Assembly: GCF_022682305.1 (NCBI RefSeq) | Contig: NZ_CP093528.1 | Coordinates: 3,655,501 to 3,719,500, forward strand | From: Shinella zoogloeoides | Lineage (GTDB): Bacteria; Pseudomonadota; Alphaproteobacteria; Rhizobiales; Rhizobiaceae | Direction: 5' to 3' | Length of the DNA stretch: 64,000 nt | In this document: positions 39,330-50,207 of the stretch, one piece after another | Position numbering within the stretch: the stretch's first letter is position 1 | Layout: the number at the start of each line of letters is the position of its first letter | The notes under the pieces: model-generated | What the model saw: only the letters and a program-made list of their open reading frames with translations | Database searches by the model: none | What the model was told of the DNA's origin: nothing | Position numbers and translations under genes: made by a program

Positions 39330-39974
39330 TCAGTGGGCCTTTTCCGTGGCGAGCTTGATGCCAAGCGCGATGAAGACGAGGCCGCTGGCGCGGTCGATCC
39401 ACTGGCTGGCGCGGGCAAAGGCCGCGCGCATCTTCGGCGTCGTCATGAACAACGAAACGCCGACGAACCAGACGATGAGGCAGATCGCCATGACAAGGCC
39501 GTAGCCGAACTTGACGGCGATGGGCGTGTGGGCGCTGACGACCGTCGAGAAGATCGACAGGAAGAAGAAGACCGGCTTGGGGTTCAGCGCATTGGCAAGG
39601 AAGCCGAGGCCGAAGGCGCGCAGCGCCGACTGTTCGCTCTTGCCGTCCGCATCGCCCTTCACCGCCTCGACGGAAAGGTCCGCCTTGCCGGCGCGAAGCG
39701 CCTTGATGCCGATATAGACGAGATAGGCGACACCGCACCACTTCACGATGTTGAAGAGGTAGATCGACTGGGAAATGATGAGGCCGAGGCCGAGGATCGT
39801 ATAGGTGACGTGGAACATCAGCGACGTGCCGATGCCGAAGGACGTGACGATGGCCGCGCGGCGTCCATGCACGAGCGACTGGCGCATGACCATGGCGAGG
39901 TCCGCGCCGGGGGAGACGATGGCGAAGGCGAAGATAGCCATCAGGGAGGCAAGTTCGAGAAGATACTGGCTCAT
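39330..39974 (-). CDS. LysE family amino-acid exporter (RhtB type)
   Basis: A six-span inner-membrane exporter of the LysE/RhtB superfamily. The start MSQYLLELASLMAIFAF, then SPGADLAMVMRQSLVHGRRA, VAYLVYIGIKALRAGK and FLANALNPKPVFFFLSIF are all typical; family members export homoserine, threonine or lysine. The ATG at 39974 gives 214 residues, the usual size; the frame extends 19 codons upstream without a hydrophobic start. It precedes a secreted protein gene by 3 bases. Confidence 0.9.
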   Translation of the reverse strand: MSQYLLELASLMAIFAFAIVSPGADLAMVMRQSLVHGRRAAIVTSFGIGTSLMFHVTYTILGLGLIISQSIYLFNIVKWCGVAYLVYIGIKALRAGKADLSVEAVKGDADGKSEQSALRAFGLGFLANALNPKPVFFFLSIFSTVVSAHTPIAVKFGYGLVMAICLIVWFVGVSLFMTTPKMRAAFARASQWIDRASGLVFIALGIKLATEKAH

Positions 39975-40127
39975 GGACGTGCGACCGGTGCGTTGTGGAG
40001 GCCGTGAAGGCCACGGGATTGCTCTGCGCACGCCTCGCGTGCCCGACGGAAGGTATCCTGCGGTTCGGTTGCTGTCACGATGCCGGGAGGAGCGAAGGCC
40101 ACGGTTTCGTCTCGGCTCGGGCTTCGG

Positions 40128-40544
40128 TCAGGTCATCAGCCGCACGACCATCAGGACAAGCCCGAAGATCGATACGAACCAGGCGAGCGTGCGCAGCACC
40201 GGAACGCCGGCCACGTAGAACAGCGTGAAAACCATGCGGGCGGCAATCCAGACCAGCGCGCCCGTCGCGCCAAGCCCGCCCGTCTTGCCCGTCACGGCCA
40301 GCGCAAGCGCCAGCGCGACGAAGGCGGGATAGGTCTCCAGCATATTGTTGAGGGAACGCTGGAGACGCCCCGCCACCACGCTTCTGGACGTACGCTGCTC
40401 GTCCCGCGGGCCGAGCAGGTACTTGATGCCGAGATCGCCGGCGAGATCCAGCGACAAGGCCTGCACGAGAATATGCACGAGGAGAAACACGACGCTCCAG
40501 CCGAGCACCCAGATTTCCGTCGATGCGGCCGCTGCTTCCATCAC
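40128..40544 (-). CDS. MAPEG family membrane protein
   Basis: A 138-residue protein with four hydrophobic segments and the MAPEG pattern: VGRLQRSLNNMLETYPAF cut as RLQRSLNNMLETYPAFVAL, then ALVWIAARMVFTLFYVAGVP, as in membrane-associated eicosanoid and glutathione metabolism proteins. Bacterial members are sometimes glutathione transferases. Its position after sucB and before lysE is conserved in rhizobia. Two ATGs (40544, 40541) are possible. Confidence 0.88.
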   Translation of the reverse strand: MMEAAAASTEIWVLGWSVVFLLVHILVQALSLDLAGDLGIKYLLGPRDEQRTSRSVVAGRLQRSLNNMLETYPAFVALALALAVTGKTGGLGATGALVWIAARMVFTLFYVAGVPVLRTLAWFVSIFGLVLMVVRLMT

Positions 40545-40603
40545 CCTCGCACTCCAGGCGCAGACCCGATCATCGCCCCGACGCCGGCAAGCGGCGGGGC
40601 AGA

Positions 40604-40627
40604 CGGGCGCTCTCGAAGGAGCGCCCG
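40604..40627 (-). terminator. 9-bp GC-rich hairpin after sucB
   Basis: CGGGCGCTC pairs with GAGCGCCCG around a 6-base loop, 12 bases past the sucB stop. No T-tract follows, so it may stabilise the sucB mRNA end rather than fully terminate; the downstream genes are on the same strand. Confidence 0.55.
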
Positions 40628-40639
40628 CCGCAGCGACCC

Positions 40640-41863
40640 TTAGAGATCGAGAACGAGGCGTTCGGGATCTTCCAGGCTGTCCTTGACGCGCACGAGGAAG
40701 GTCACGGCTTCCTTGCCGTCGACGATGCGATGGTCGTAGGAGAGCGCGAGATACATCATCGGACGGATGACGATCTGGCCGCCGACGACGACCGGGCGTT
40801 CCTGGATCTTGTGCATGCCGAGGATGCCCGACTGCGGCGCATTGAGGATCGGCGAGGACATCAGCGAACCGTAGACGCCGCCGTTCGAGATGGTGAAGGT
40901 GCCGCCCTGCATGTCGGCCATGGAAAGCTCGCCGTCACGGGCGGCTTTGCCGAGGCGGCCGATTTCCTTCTCGATCTGGGCAATGCCCATCTGGTCGGCA
41001 TCGCGCACGACCGGAACGACGAGGCCCTTGTCCGTGCCGACGGCAACGCCGACATGGCAGTAGTTCTTGTAGATGATGTCCGTGCCGTCGATCTCGGCGT
41101 TGACGGCCGGCAGTTCCTTCAGCGCATGCGTGACGGCCTTGGTGAAGAAGCCCATGAAGCCGAGCTTCACGCCATGCTTCTTCTCGAAGAGGTCCTTGTA
41201 GCGGTTGCGCAGGTCCATCACGGCCGACATGTCCACCTCGTTGTAGGTGGTCAGCATGGCGGCGGTGTTCTGCGCGTCCTTGAGGCGCTTGGCGATGGTC
41301 TGACGCAGGCGCGTCATCTTCACGCGCTCTTCGCGCGGCGCATCGGCTTCCGAGGAGGCCGGGCGGGCGGCAACCTTGACCGGCTCGGCAGAAGCAGAAG
41401 ACGCCGTGATGCCCTTGGCGACGGCGGCCATGACATCGCCCTTCAGCACCTGGCCACGCTTGCCGGAACCGTCGACCTGATCGGCCGAGAGGTTGTTTTC
41501 GGCAAGCAGCTTGGCGGCGGCAGGAGCGGCCGGCATGGCAGCGGAAGCGGCGGGCTTGGCCTCAGCAGCCGGAGCGGCGGCGACAGCCTTTTCCGCGGCA
41601 GCGGGAGCCGCCGCACCGGCGACAGCGCCGGCGGAAATCTGGCCGAGCAGGCCGCCCGGCTCGACGGTGTCGCCGGCATTGGCGGTGATCTCGGCAAGGA
41701 CGCCGGAGGCCGGGGCCGGCACTTCGATCGTCACCTTGTCGGTTTCCAGTTCACAGAGCGGCTCGTCGGCCTTGACGGTGTCGCCGACCTTCTTGAACCA
41801 GGTGCCGACGGTCGCTTCGCTGACGGATTCGCCCAAAGTCGGGACGCGGATTTCGGTAGCCAT
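40640..41863 (-). CDS. sucB: Dihydrolipoamide succinyltransferase (E2 of 2-oxoglutarate dehydrogenase)
   Basis: Core subunit of the 2-oxoglutarate dehydrogenase complex. One lipoyl domain (residues 2-77) with the lipoylated Lys in [11 protein letters not shown] (Lys43), an Ala/Pro-rich linker, an E3-binding segment ([19 protein letters not shown]) and the catalytic domain ending in [16 protein letters not shown] with the active-site His. 407 residues. It follows sucA by 54 bases. Confidence 0.98.
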   Translation of the reverse strand: MATEIRVPTLGESVSEATVGTWFKKVGDTVKADEPLCELETDKVTIEVPAPASGVLAEITANAGDTVEPGGLLGQISAGAVAGAAAPAAAEKAVAAAPAAEAKPAASAAMPAAPAAAKLLAENNLSADQVDGSGKRGQVLKGDVMAAVAKGITASSASAEPVKVAARPASSEADAPREERVKMTRLRQTIAKRLKDAQNTAAMLTTYNEVDMSAVMDLRNRYKDLFEKKHGVKLGFMGFFTKAVTHALKELPAVNAEIDGTDIIYKNYCHVGVAVGTDKGLVVPVVRDADQMGIAQIEKEIGRLGKAARDGELSMADMQGGTFTISNGGVYGSLMSSPILNAPQSGILGMHKIQERPVVVGGQIVIRPMMYLALSYDHRIVDGKEAVTFLVRVKDSLEDPERLVLDL

Positions 41864-41917
41864 GATTTGAGTTCCGTTGTTCGTGTCTTTGTCGTGGGTG
41901 CGGGAACGTTGGGCGGC

Positions 41918-44914
41918 TTAGCCGCCCAGCGCGTCCTCGAGGAAGGCGGCAAGCTGCGCGAGGTGCTTGGACATCAGGCCCGTCGCCGGCGAGGCGGCGG
42001 CCGGACGGCCGGTGTAGCGCACGCGCTGGTACTTGGCGTCGATATGCGCCAGCACCCATTCCAGATAGGGGTCGATGAAGGCCCAGGCGCCCATGTTCTT
42101 CGGCTCTTCCTGGCACCAGACCATCTCGGCGTTGCGGAAGCGCGACAGCTCGTTGATCAGCGCCTTGGCCGGGAACGGATAGAGCTGTTCCAGACGCAGC
42201 AGGTAGACGTCGTCGATGCCGCGCTTCTCGCGCTCTTCCAGCAGGTCGTAATAGACCTTGCCCGAGCACATCACGACGCGGCGGATCTTGGCGTCCTTCT
42301 GGAGCTTGATCGGGCCGTCCTTGATGACCTCGGCGTCGTCCCACAGCAGGCGGTGGAACGAGCTTTCGCCCGCCATTTCCGATAGCGAGGACACGGCGCG
42401 CTTGTGGCGCAGCAGCGACTTCGGCGTCATCATGATCAGCGGCTTGCGGAAGTCGCGCTTCACCTGACGGCGCAGGATGTGGAAGTAGTTCGCCGGCGTC
42501 GTGACGTTGGCGACCTGCATGTTGTCTTCCGCGCAGAGCTGCAGGAAGCGTTCGAGGCGGGCGGAGGAGTGCTCCGGACCCTGACCCTCATAGCCGTGCG
42601 GCAAGAGGCAGACGAGGCCCGACATGCGCAGCCACTTGCGCTCGCCCGACGAGATGAACTGGTCGAAGACGACCTGCGCACCGTTGGCGAAGTCGCCGAA
42701 CTGGGCTTCCCAGAGGGTAAGCGCGTTCGGGCGGGCCAGCGAGTAGCCGTATTCGAAGCCGAGCACCGCCTCTTCCGAGAGCATCGAGTTGATGACCTCG
42801 TAGCGCGCCTGCGTCGGGGAAAGGTTGGCGAGCGGGATGTAGCGGTCCTCGGTCTCCTGATCGTAGAGAACCGAATGGCGCTGCGAGAAGGTGCCGCGTT
42901 CGCAGTCCTGACCGGACAGGCGGATCTTGGTGCCCTCGACGCAGAGCGTGCCGTAGGCCAGCGCTTCGCCCATCGCCCAGTCGATGCCCTCGCCCGTCTC
43001 GACCATCTGCATGCGGTTGTCCATGAACCGCTGGATGGTCTTGTGGGCGTGGAAGCCTTCCGGGATCGTCGCGATCTTGCGGCCGATCTCCTTGAGCTGC
43101 TTCATCGGCACCGAGGTCTTGCCGCGGCGCTGTTCGTCCTGGTTGTCGGCCGAGCGCAGGCCCGACCACACGCCGTCCAGCCAGTCGGCCTTGTTCGGCT
43201 TGTAGGACTGGCCGATCTCGAATTCGGTTTCGAGATTAGCGCGCCAGTCGGCCTTCATCTTCTCGAACTCGCCCTCGCTGATCACGCCTTCTGCGACGAG
43301 GCGCGCGCCGTAGAGACTGACCACGGTCTTGTGGGCGCGGATCGCCTTGTACATCTTCGGCTGCGTGAACGCGGGCTCGTCGCCTTCGTTATGGCCGAAG
43401 CGACGGTAGCAGAACATGTCGATGACGACCGGCTTGTGGAACTTCATCCGGAACTCGGTCGCGATCTTCGCGGCATAGGTCACCGCTTCCGGATCGTCGC
43501 CGTTCACATGGAAGATCGGCGCCTCGATCATCTTGGCCACATCCGAGGGATAGGGCGAGGAGCGCGAGAAGGCCGGGTTCGTCGTGAAGCCGATCTGGTT
43601 GTTGATGATCACATGGACCGTGCCGGCGACGCGATGGCCGCGCAGGCCCGACAGGCCGAGGATTTCAGCCGTGACGCCCTGGCCGGCGAAGGCCGCATCG
43701 CCATGCAGCAGCAGCGGCATGACCTGAGCCCGCTCGGACAACGGAATGATGTCGCCCTCGAAGATCTTGGCCATCTGGTCCTGCTTGGCGCGGGCCTTGC
43801 CCATGACGACAGGATTGACGATTTCCAGATGCGAGGGGTTCGCGGTCAGCGACAGATGCACCTTGTTGCCGTCGAACTCACGGTCCGAGGAAGCGCCGAG
43901 GTGGTACTTCACGTCGCCCGAGCCTTCCACGTCGTCCGGCGCGTAGGAGCCGCCCTTGAACTCATGGAAGACGGCGCGGTGGGGCTTGGCCATCACGTTG
44001 GTCAGAACGTTGAGGCGGCCGCGATGCGCCATGCCGAGCACGATTTCCTTCAGGCCCATCTGGCCGCCGCGCTTGATGATCTGCTCCAGCGCCGGGATCA
44101 GCGATTCACCGCCGTCGAGGCCGAAGCGCTTGGTGCCCTTGTACTTGACGTCGATGAACTGCTCGAAGCCTTCCGCCTCGATCAGCTTCTGCAGGATCGC
44201 CTTCTTGCCTGCGACGGTGAAGTCGACGCCCTTGTCCGGGCCTTCGATGCGCTCCTGGATCCAGCCCTTCTCTTCCGGGTTGGAAATGTGCATGAACTCG
44301 ACGCCGATGGTCGAGCAATAGGTGCGCTCAAGGATTTCGACCATCTCGCGCACGGTCGCGTATTCGAGGCCGAGCACGTTGTCGATGAAGATCTTGCGGT
44401 CGAGATCCTTGTCCTCGAAACCGTAGTTCGAGGGCGAAAGCTCATGATAGTCCTCGACCGGCGCGGCAATGCCGAGCGGGTCGAGCTTGGCGTGCAGGTG
44501 GCCGCGGGCGCGGTAGGCGCGGATCATCATGATGGCGCGCACCGAGTCGCGGGTCGCCTGATTGACGTCAGCCTGGTTGACGGGCGTGCCGGCCTGCGCG
44601 GCGGCGGCCTCGGCCTTTGCCTGCACCTTCTTCTCAAGCACCTTCTCGACGACGCCCCAGTTGCCGTCGAGCGCCGAGACGAGTTCGCCGTTTGCGGCGA
44701 CGGGCCAGTTCGCGCGCTTCCACGAAGCGCCCTTGGCCGCCTTCACGATGTCGGAGGGCTGGTCTTCGAGGGCCTTGAAGAAGGCCTGCCATTCCTCGCC
44801 GACAGAGGCGGGATTGGCCTCATACTTGGCGTAGAGCTGTTCGATATAGGCTGCGTTCGCCCCGTCGAGGAAGGACGTGGCCAGGAATTGTTCGTTGGCG
44901 TCTTGCCGTGCCAT
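41918..44914 (-). CDS. sucA: 2-oxoglutarate dehydrogenase E1 component
   Basis: Thiamine-diphosphate enzyme that decarboxylates 2-oxoglutarate and passes the succinyl group to SucB. The 998-residue protein has the N-terminal block TSFLDGANAAYIEQLYAKYE, the active-site region MGMAHRGRLNVL-type here GMAHRGRLNVLTNV, the thiamine motif GDAAFAGQGVTAEILGLSG and RFGHNEGDEPAFTQP. All parts are complete. It is preceded by an intergenic region with two hairpins and lies between sucD and sucB. Confidence 0.98.
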   Translation of the reverse strand: MARQDANEQFLATSFLDGANAAYIEQLYAKYEANPASVGEEWQAFFKALEDQPSDIVKAAKGASWKRANWPVAANGELVSALDGNWGVVEKVLEKKVQAKAEAAAAQAGTPVNQADVNQATRDSVRAIMMIRAYRARGHLHAKLDPLGIAAPVEDYHELSPSNYGFEDKDLDRKIFIDNVLGLEYATVREMVEILERTYCSTIGVEFMHISNPEEKGWIQERIEGPDKGVDFTVAGKKAILQKLIEAEGFEQFIDVKYKGTKRFGLDGGESLIPALEQIIKRGGQMGLKEIVLGMAHRGRLNVLTNVMAKPHRAVFHEFKGGSYAPDDVEGSGDVKYHLGASSDREFDGNKVHLSLTANPSHLEIVNPVVMGKARAKQDQMAKIFEGDIIPLSERAQVMPLLLHGDAAFAGQGVTAEILGLSGLRGHRVAGTVHVIINNQIGFTTNPAFSRSSPYPSDVAKMIEAPIFHVNGDDPEAVTYAAKIATEFRMKFHKPVVIDMFCYRRFGHNEGDEPAFTQPKMYKAIRAHKTVVSLYGARLVAEGVISEGEFEKMKADWRANLETEFEIGQSYKPNKADWLDGVWSGLRSADNQDEQRRGKTSVPMKQLKEIGRKIATIPEGFHAHKTIQRFMDNRMQMVETGEGIDWAMGEALAYGTLCVEGTKIRLSGQDCERGTFSQRHSVLYDQETEDRYIPLANLSPTQARYEVINSMLSEEAVLGFEYGYSLARPNALTLWEAQFGDFANGAQVVFDQFISSGERKWLRMSGLVCLLPHGYEGQGPEHSSARLERFLQLCAEDNMQVANVTTPANYFHILRRQVKRDFRKPLIMMTPKSLLRHKRAVSSLSEMAGESSFHRLLWDDAEVIKDGPIKLQKDAKIRRVVMCSGKVYYDLLEEREKRGIDDVYLLRLEQLYPFPAKALINELSRFRNAEMVWCQEEPKNMGAWAFIDPYLEWVLAHIDAKYQRVRYTGRPAAASPATGLMSKHLAQLAAFLEDALGG

Positions 44915-44962
44915 GGTTCTCTGCGGGCGCCGCCCGCCTCCCGAACGATCGTGTTGTGACTG

Positions 44963-45015
44963 CCCGGCACATCCTGCCGGGAAGAGCCAGAGAGGCCGGC
45001 GTTTCAGCCGGCCTC
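44963..45015 (-). promoter_or_regulatory. Two hairpins in the sucD-sucA interval
   Basis: In the 116-base gap two stems stand close together: GAGGCCGGC/GCCGGCCTC (44992-45015, 9 bp, loop 6) and CCCGGCA/TGCCGGG (44963-44981, 7 bp, loop 5). Neither has a T-tract. They could attenuate readthrough from sucCD or stabilise the two mRNA segments. Confidence 0.5.
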
Positions 45016-45030
45016 CCCTCGTTTCGTTTC

Positions 45031-45933
45031 TCAGCCCTTGAGGACTTCGACCAGGGTCTTGCCGAGGCGTGCCGGCGAAGGCGAAACGCGGATGCCCGCA
45101 GCTTCCATCGCCGCGATCTTGGATTCCGCATCGCCCTTGCCGCCGGAAACGACAGCGCCGGCATGGCCCATGGTGCGGCCCTTCGGAGCGGTACGGCCCG
45201 CGATAAAGCCGGCCATCGGCTTCTTGCGGCCCTTCTTGGCTTCGTCGATGAGGAACTGCGCCGCATCTTCTTCGGCCGAACCGCCGATTTCGCCGATCAT
45301 GATGATCGAGGTCGTGGCGTCGTCGGCCAGGAACATCTCCAAGACGTCGATGAATTCGGTGCCCTTGACCGGGTCGCCGCCGATGCCGACGGCCGTCGTC
45401 TGGCCGAGGCCTTCGTTGGAGGTCTGGAAGACGGCCTCATAGGTCAGCGTGCCGGAGCGCGAGACGATGCCGACCGAACCCTTGCGGAAGATCGAGCCCG
45501 GCATGATGCCGATCTTGCACTCTTCCGGCGTCAGGATGCCGGGGCAGTTCGGGCCGAGCAGGCGCGACTTGGAACGGTCGAGGCGGGCCTTGACGCGCAC
45601 CATGTCGGCAACCGGGATGCCTTCGGTGATGCAGGTGATGAACGGGATTTCCGCATCGATCGCCTCGATGATCGCGTCCGCGGCACCTGCCGGCGGAACG
45701 TAGATCACGGATGCGTCCGCGCCGGTCTTCTCACGGCCTTCGGCGACGGAGGCGAAGATCGGCAGGCTTTCGCCCTTGGAGCCGGTCCAGGTTTCGCCGC
45801 CCTTCTTCGGGTGGATGCCGCCGACCATCTGCGTGCCGTAATAGGCGAGCGCCTGTTCGGTGTGGAAGGTGCCGGTCTTGCCGGTCAGGCCCTGAACGAG
45901 GACCTTGGTGTTCTTGTTGACGAGAATCGACAT
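45031..45933 (-). CDS. sucD: Succinyl-CoA synthetase alpha subunit
   Basis: With SucC it makes ATP or GTP from succinyl-CoA. The 300-residue protein shows the CoA-binding [37 protein letters not shown] and the phosphohistidine loop [19 protein letters not shown]. The ATG at 45933 is the correct start; the frame is open much farther upstream only through antisense-free GC-rich sequence of sucC. It follows sucC by 17 bases. Confidence 0.98.
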   Translation of the reverse strand: MSILVNKNTKVLVQGLTGKTGTFHTEQALAYYGTQMVGGIHPKKGGETWTGSKGESLPIFASVAEGREKTGADASVIYVPPAGAADAIIEAIDAEIPFITCITEGIPVADMVRVKARLDRSKSRLLGPNCPGILTPEECKIGIMPGSIFRKGSVGIVSRSGTLTYEAVFQTSNEGLGQTTAVGIGGDPVKGTEFIDVLEMFLADDATTSIIMIGEIGGSAEEDAAQFLIDEAKKGRKKPMAGFIAGRTAPKGRTMGHAGAVVSGGKGDAESKIAAMEAAGIRVSPSPARLGKTLVEVLKG

Positions 45934-45950
45934 GAGGTCAGGTCCTTCAG

Positions 45951-47144
45951 TTAGCCGTTGATCGCGGCGACGATCTTCTTGGCGGCGTCGTCCAGATCGT
46001 CGGCGGCGGTGATCGCCAGGCCGGATTCGTTCAGGATCTTCTTGCCAAGCTCGACATTCGTGCCTTCGAGGCGAACGACCAGCGGAACCTTGAGGCCGAC
46101 TTCCTGCACGGCCGCAACGACACCCTCGGCGATGACATCGCACTTCATGATACCGCCGAAGATGTTGACGAGGATGCCCTCGACCTTCGGGTCGGCCGTG
46201 ATGATCTTGAAGGCAGCCGCAACCTTCTCCTTGCCGGCGCCGCCGCCGACGTCGCAGAAGTTCGCCGGTTCCTTGCCGTAAAGCTTGATGATGTCCATCG
46301 TCGCCATGGCAAGGCCTGCGCCGTTGACCATGCAGCCGATATTGCCGTCGAGCGCCACATAGGCGAGATCCCACTTGGAGGCCTCGATTTCCTTGGCGTC
46401 TTCCTCGGTCTCGTCGCGCAGCGCCTTGATGTCGTCGTGGCGGAACAGGGCGTTGCCGTCGAAGGAGACCTTGGCGTCGAGAACGCGCATGCGGCCGTTC
46501 TTCATGACGATCAGCGGGTTGATCTCGAGCAGGCTCATGTCCTTCTCGACGAAGGCCTTGTAGAGGATCGGGAAGAGCTTTTCGGCATCGGCCTTGGCTT
46601 CGCCGTCGAGCTTGAGAGCTGCCGTCAGCTTGGCAAGGTCGTCGGCGGTGACGCCGGCTTCCGGGTTGATCGCGACGTTGACGATCTTTTCCGGCGTGTC
46701 ATGCGCAACGGCCTCGATGTCCATGCCGCCTTCCGTCGAGACGACGAAGGCGACTTGGCCGACCGAGCGGTCGACGAGCAGCGACAGGTAAAGTTCGCGG
46801 TCGATGTCCGCGCCGTCCTCGATATAGAGGCGGTTCACCTGCTTGCCGGCGGGGCCGGTCTGCGCGGTGACGAGCGTATGCCCAAGCATTTCCTTGGCGT
46901 GGGCCTTGGCCTCCTCAATGGAGAAGGCGAGGCGCACGCCGCCCTTGGCGTCGGGGCCGAGTTCCTTGAACTTGCCCTTGCCGCGGCCGCCGGCGTGGAT
47001 CTGGCTCTTGACCACGTAGAGCGGGCCGGGCAGCGACTTGGCAGCCGCTTCCGCCTCGTCCGCGGAAAAGATCGCGACGCCTTCGGCGACCGGCGCGCCA
47101 AAGCTCTTGAGCAGAGCCTTGGCCTGATATTCATGAATGTTCAT
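45951..47144 (-). CDS. sucC: Succinyl-CoA synthetase beta subunit
   Basis: ATP-grasp subunit that binds nucleotide and succinate. [20 protein letters not shown] at the start, [36 protein letters not shown] and [18 protein letters not shown] near the end are all family marks. 397 residues, full length. It starts 26 bases after mdh, so mdh-sucC-sucD are probably one transcript. Confidence 0.98.
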   Translation of the reverse strand: MNIHEYQAKALLKSFGAPVAEGVAIFSADEAEAAAKSLPGPLYVVKSQIHAGGRGKGKFKELGPDAKGGVRLAFSIEEAKAHAKEMLGHTLVTAQTGPAGKQVNRLYIEDGADIDRELYLSLLVDRSVGQVAFVVSTEGGMDIEAVAHDTPEKIVNVAINPEAGVTADDLAKLTAALKLDGEAKADAEKLFPILYKAFVEKDMSLLEINPLIVMKNGRMRVLDAKVSFDGNALFRHDDIKALRDETEEDAKEIEASKWDLAYVALDGNIGCMVNGAGLAMATMDIIKLYGKEPANFCDVGGGAGKEKVAAAFKIITADPKVEGILVNIFGGIMKCDVIAEGVVAAVQEVGLKVPLVVRLEGTNVELGKKILNESGLAITAADDLDDAAKKIVAAING

Positions 47145-47170
47145 CGGGAAAATCCTGTCTGGCTACCGGA

Positions 47171-48202
<1,032 letters not shown>

Positions 48203-48270
48203 TTACGCTTCCTATGTTAAAAATTCAATACATACTTTTGGATCGAAGATTTTCAATCGGTTAGATGTAA

Positions 48271-48296
48271 AAATTCTTACGTAAACGTAAGAATTT
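48271..48296 (-). terminator. Perfect AT-rich 12-bp inverted repeat after zapE
   Basis: AAATTCTTACGT and ACGTAAGAATTT are exact reverse complements with a 2-base spacer. On the minus strand it comes 15 bases after the zapE stop and is followed by TTTTT, so it may terminate zapE, but its base composition is unlike the GC-rich terminators elsewhere in the window; it may instead be an operator in the mdh promoter region. Confidence 0.6.
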
Positions 48297-48310
48297 CCGT
48301 CACGCTTCCG

Positions 48311-49492
48311 TCACTTTCCATCATATCGCGCCTTGTGGTCGGCAAGATATTCCGTGCTGCGGATCTCGATGAGGCGCGAGACCGTGCGATCGAACTCGAA
48401 GCCTTCCGTGCCCTTGCGGGTCACAAGCAGGCCTTCCGGCGCAGCCGCCGCAGACGCAAAGAGGCGTGCGCGGTGATCGTAGATCGTGTCGATAAGATTG
48501 ATGAAACGCTTCGTCTCGTTGCGCCGCTCGGCTCCGAGCAAGGGGATGTGGTCGACGAACAGCGTATCGTAATGCGCGAGGATTTCGAGATAATCCGCCG
48601 CCCCGAGCGGCCGCTCGCAAAGGTCGGTAAATGAGAAGCGCGCGGCACGCCCCGCCGCCTGCGGCACGACGATGGTGCGACCACGGAAGGAGATCGTCGC
48701 AGGGGCCACGTCCCTGCCGGCCGTCTCACGCCGCCAGGCCGCATCCATCGCCCTGTCGGCCTCGTCGCCGAGCGGATGGCGGAACACCGGCAGGCCGCTG
48801 TCCTTCTCGAGGCGATAGTCCGTCAGGGAATCCAGCGGCACGATCTCGACATGGCGTTTCAGGAGATCGACGAAGGGCAGGAAAAGGCCGCGATTGAGGC
48901 CGTCCTTGTAGAGATTGTCCGGCTCCACATTGGAGGTCGCGACGAGGATGCAGCCACGCTGGAACAGTTCGCCGAACAACCGCGATAGGATCATCGCATC
49001 GGCGATGTCCGTCACCGAGAATTCGTCGAAGCAGAGAAGCCGCGCCTCCTCGATGAGGCTTGCAGCGACCGGCGGCACGGGATCGGCCTGCTTCGTCTCG
49101 CCGTTCTTCAGCTTCTGGCGATGCTTGTGGATGCGGTCGTGCACATCCGCCATGAATTCATGGAAATGCGCCCGGCGCTTGCGCTTGACCGGCGCCAGCT
49201 CGAAGAACATGTCCATGAGCATGGTCTTGCCGCGTCCGACACCGCCATGGATGTAGAGGCCCTTGGGGGCGCTCGCGCTTTCGGGCTTGCGGGAAGCGAA
49301 GAGCCAGCCGAGCGCGCTCGACTTGCGCGCTGGGCGCTGGGCGTGAACCTCGCCGAGCAGCCGGTCGAACCGCACCGCCATCGCCCTCTGCGCGGGGTCC
49401 GGCTTCAGCTCGCCGCTTGCAACGAGGGCTTCCAGCCTATCCGAAACGCCATGGTCCGGGTGTGTCGAAACCCTGTCCCAGTCCTTGCCCAT
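48311..49492 (-). CDS. zapE: Cell division protein ZapE (AFG1-like ATPase)
   Basis: P-loop ATPase that modulates the FtsZ ring. Walker A is IHGGVGRGKTMLMDMFF, then RRAHFHEFMADVHDRIH, Walker B LLCFDEFSVTDIADAM and sensor ATSNVEPDNLYKDGLNR, all diagnostic of ZapE/AFG1. 393 residues. Gene order zapE upstream of mdh is normal for Rhizobiales. A hairpin follows its stop. Confidence 0.95.
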   Translation of the reverse strand: MGKDWDRVSTHPDHGVSDRLEALVASGELKPDPAQRAMAVRFDRLLGEVHAQRPARKSSALGWLFASRKPESASAPKGLYIHGGVGRGKTMLMDMFFELAPVKRKRRAHFHEFMADVHDRIHKHRQKLKNGETKQADPVPPVAASLIEEARLLCFDEFSVTDIADAMILSRLFGELFQRGCILVATSNVEPDNLYKDGLNRGLFLPFVDLLKRHVEIVPLDSLTDYRLEKDSGLPVFRHPLGDEADRAMDAAWRRETAGRDVAPATISFRGRTIVVPQAAGRAARFSFTDLCERPLGAADYLEILAHYDTLFVDHIPLLGAERRNETKRFINLIDTIYDHRARLFASAAAAPEGLLVTRKGTEGFEFDRTVSRLIEIRSTEYLADHKARYDGK

Positions 49493-49529
49493 GGGCGCAG
49501 ATCATCCGTATCTGTTTCGGAAGAATGGC

Positions 49530-50063
49530 TCAGCGCGACAGGCTGACGGGCTGGCCGGAATTGGTCGAGCCGTCGAAGCGGGAATCGGCCGTCTTGTAGA
49601 GACGGGCGATGGCGTTGCCGTCGCGGTCCTTCAGGACGACCTGCTTGCCGGCCACTTCCCAGGAGCCCATCGCCGTCAGCTCGCCCGCGCAGCCGCGCGT
49701 GCCGCCGCGCGAACCGCTGCCGAGATTGGTGAGCGTCAGGAACATGTCGCAGGAGGACGGGCCGTTCGCCACGCGCCAGTTGCCGACCATGGATTCCTTC
49801 TTGACGTCGAGCGCCGTGGCGGCCGCCGCCGTATCGCCGGTGCCCGTCGCCATGGCCGTATCGGTCGTCGGCTTGTCCGGGAACTGGCTGGTCGTGCTGG
49901 TCGTCGGATCGGGAAGCTGGCTCGAGGCGACCGCGCCGACCGGCTGGGCCTGCAGCGGCGTGAGGTTCGGCTGCGTATTGACGCTGTCCATCGACGCGGT
50001 GCGCTGGCAGCCGGCAAGTGCAAGCGCCATCATCAGTCCGCCTGCAACATGGTGAATCCGCAT
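49530..50063 (-). CDS. Omp19-type outer-membrane lipoprotein with protease-inhibitor (Inh) domain
   Basis: A lipoprotein related to Brucella Omp19. The signal [19 protein letters not shown] ends in a lipobox (LAGC), then a Pro/Thr-rich linker and a C-terminal Inh-like beta-barrel domain with [39 protein letters not shown] and the Omp19-like ending [17 protein letters not shown]. Omp19 inhibits host proteases in Brucella; here protection of the cell surface is likely. The ATG at 50063 gives 177 residues, the size of Omp19. Confidence 0.9.
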   Translation of the reverse strand: MRIHHVAGGLMMALALAGCQRTASMDSVNTQPNLTPLQAQPVGAVASSQLPDPTTSTTSQFPDKPTTDTAMATGTGDTAAAATALDVKKESMVGNWRVANGPSSCDMFLTLTNLGSGSRGGTRGCAGELTAMGSWEVAGKQVVLKDRDGNAIARLYKTADSRFDGSTNSGQPVSLSR

Positions 50064-50144
50064 CTCGTTACTCCCGATCATCTGCCCGATACTGCTGCCC
50101 TGCAGCAATTCCCGCCGAATTAACGTGAATCGCCCGCACGAATC

Positions 50145-50173
50145 AAGACGAAACGGCCCGATTGTCCGGGCCG
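50145..50173 (-). terminator. Rho-independent terminator of the sdh operon
   Basis: CGGCCCG and CGGGCCG pair with a 6-base loop on the minus strand, followed by TTTCGTCTT, about 35 bases after the sdhB stop. Confidence 0.75.
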
Positions 50174-50207
50174 CCTCCTCACGTTTCGTGAACGCTGCTT
50201 ATGTAGG

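Noticed and set aside
39975..40127. Small gene between LysE and MAPEG genes
   Set aside because: No frame with a plausible start, ribosome site or motif; two short GAAGGCCACGG words only.
42404..44959. 851-codon frame opposite sucA
   Set aside because: Antisense shadow of 2-oxoglutarate dehydrogenase E1.
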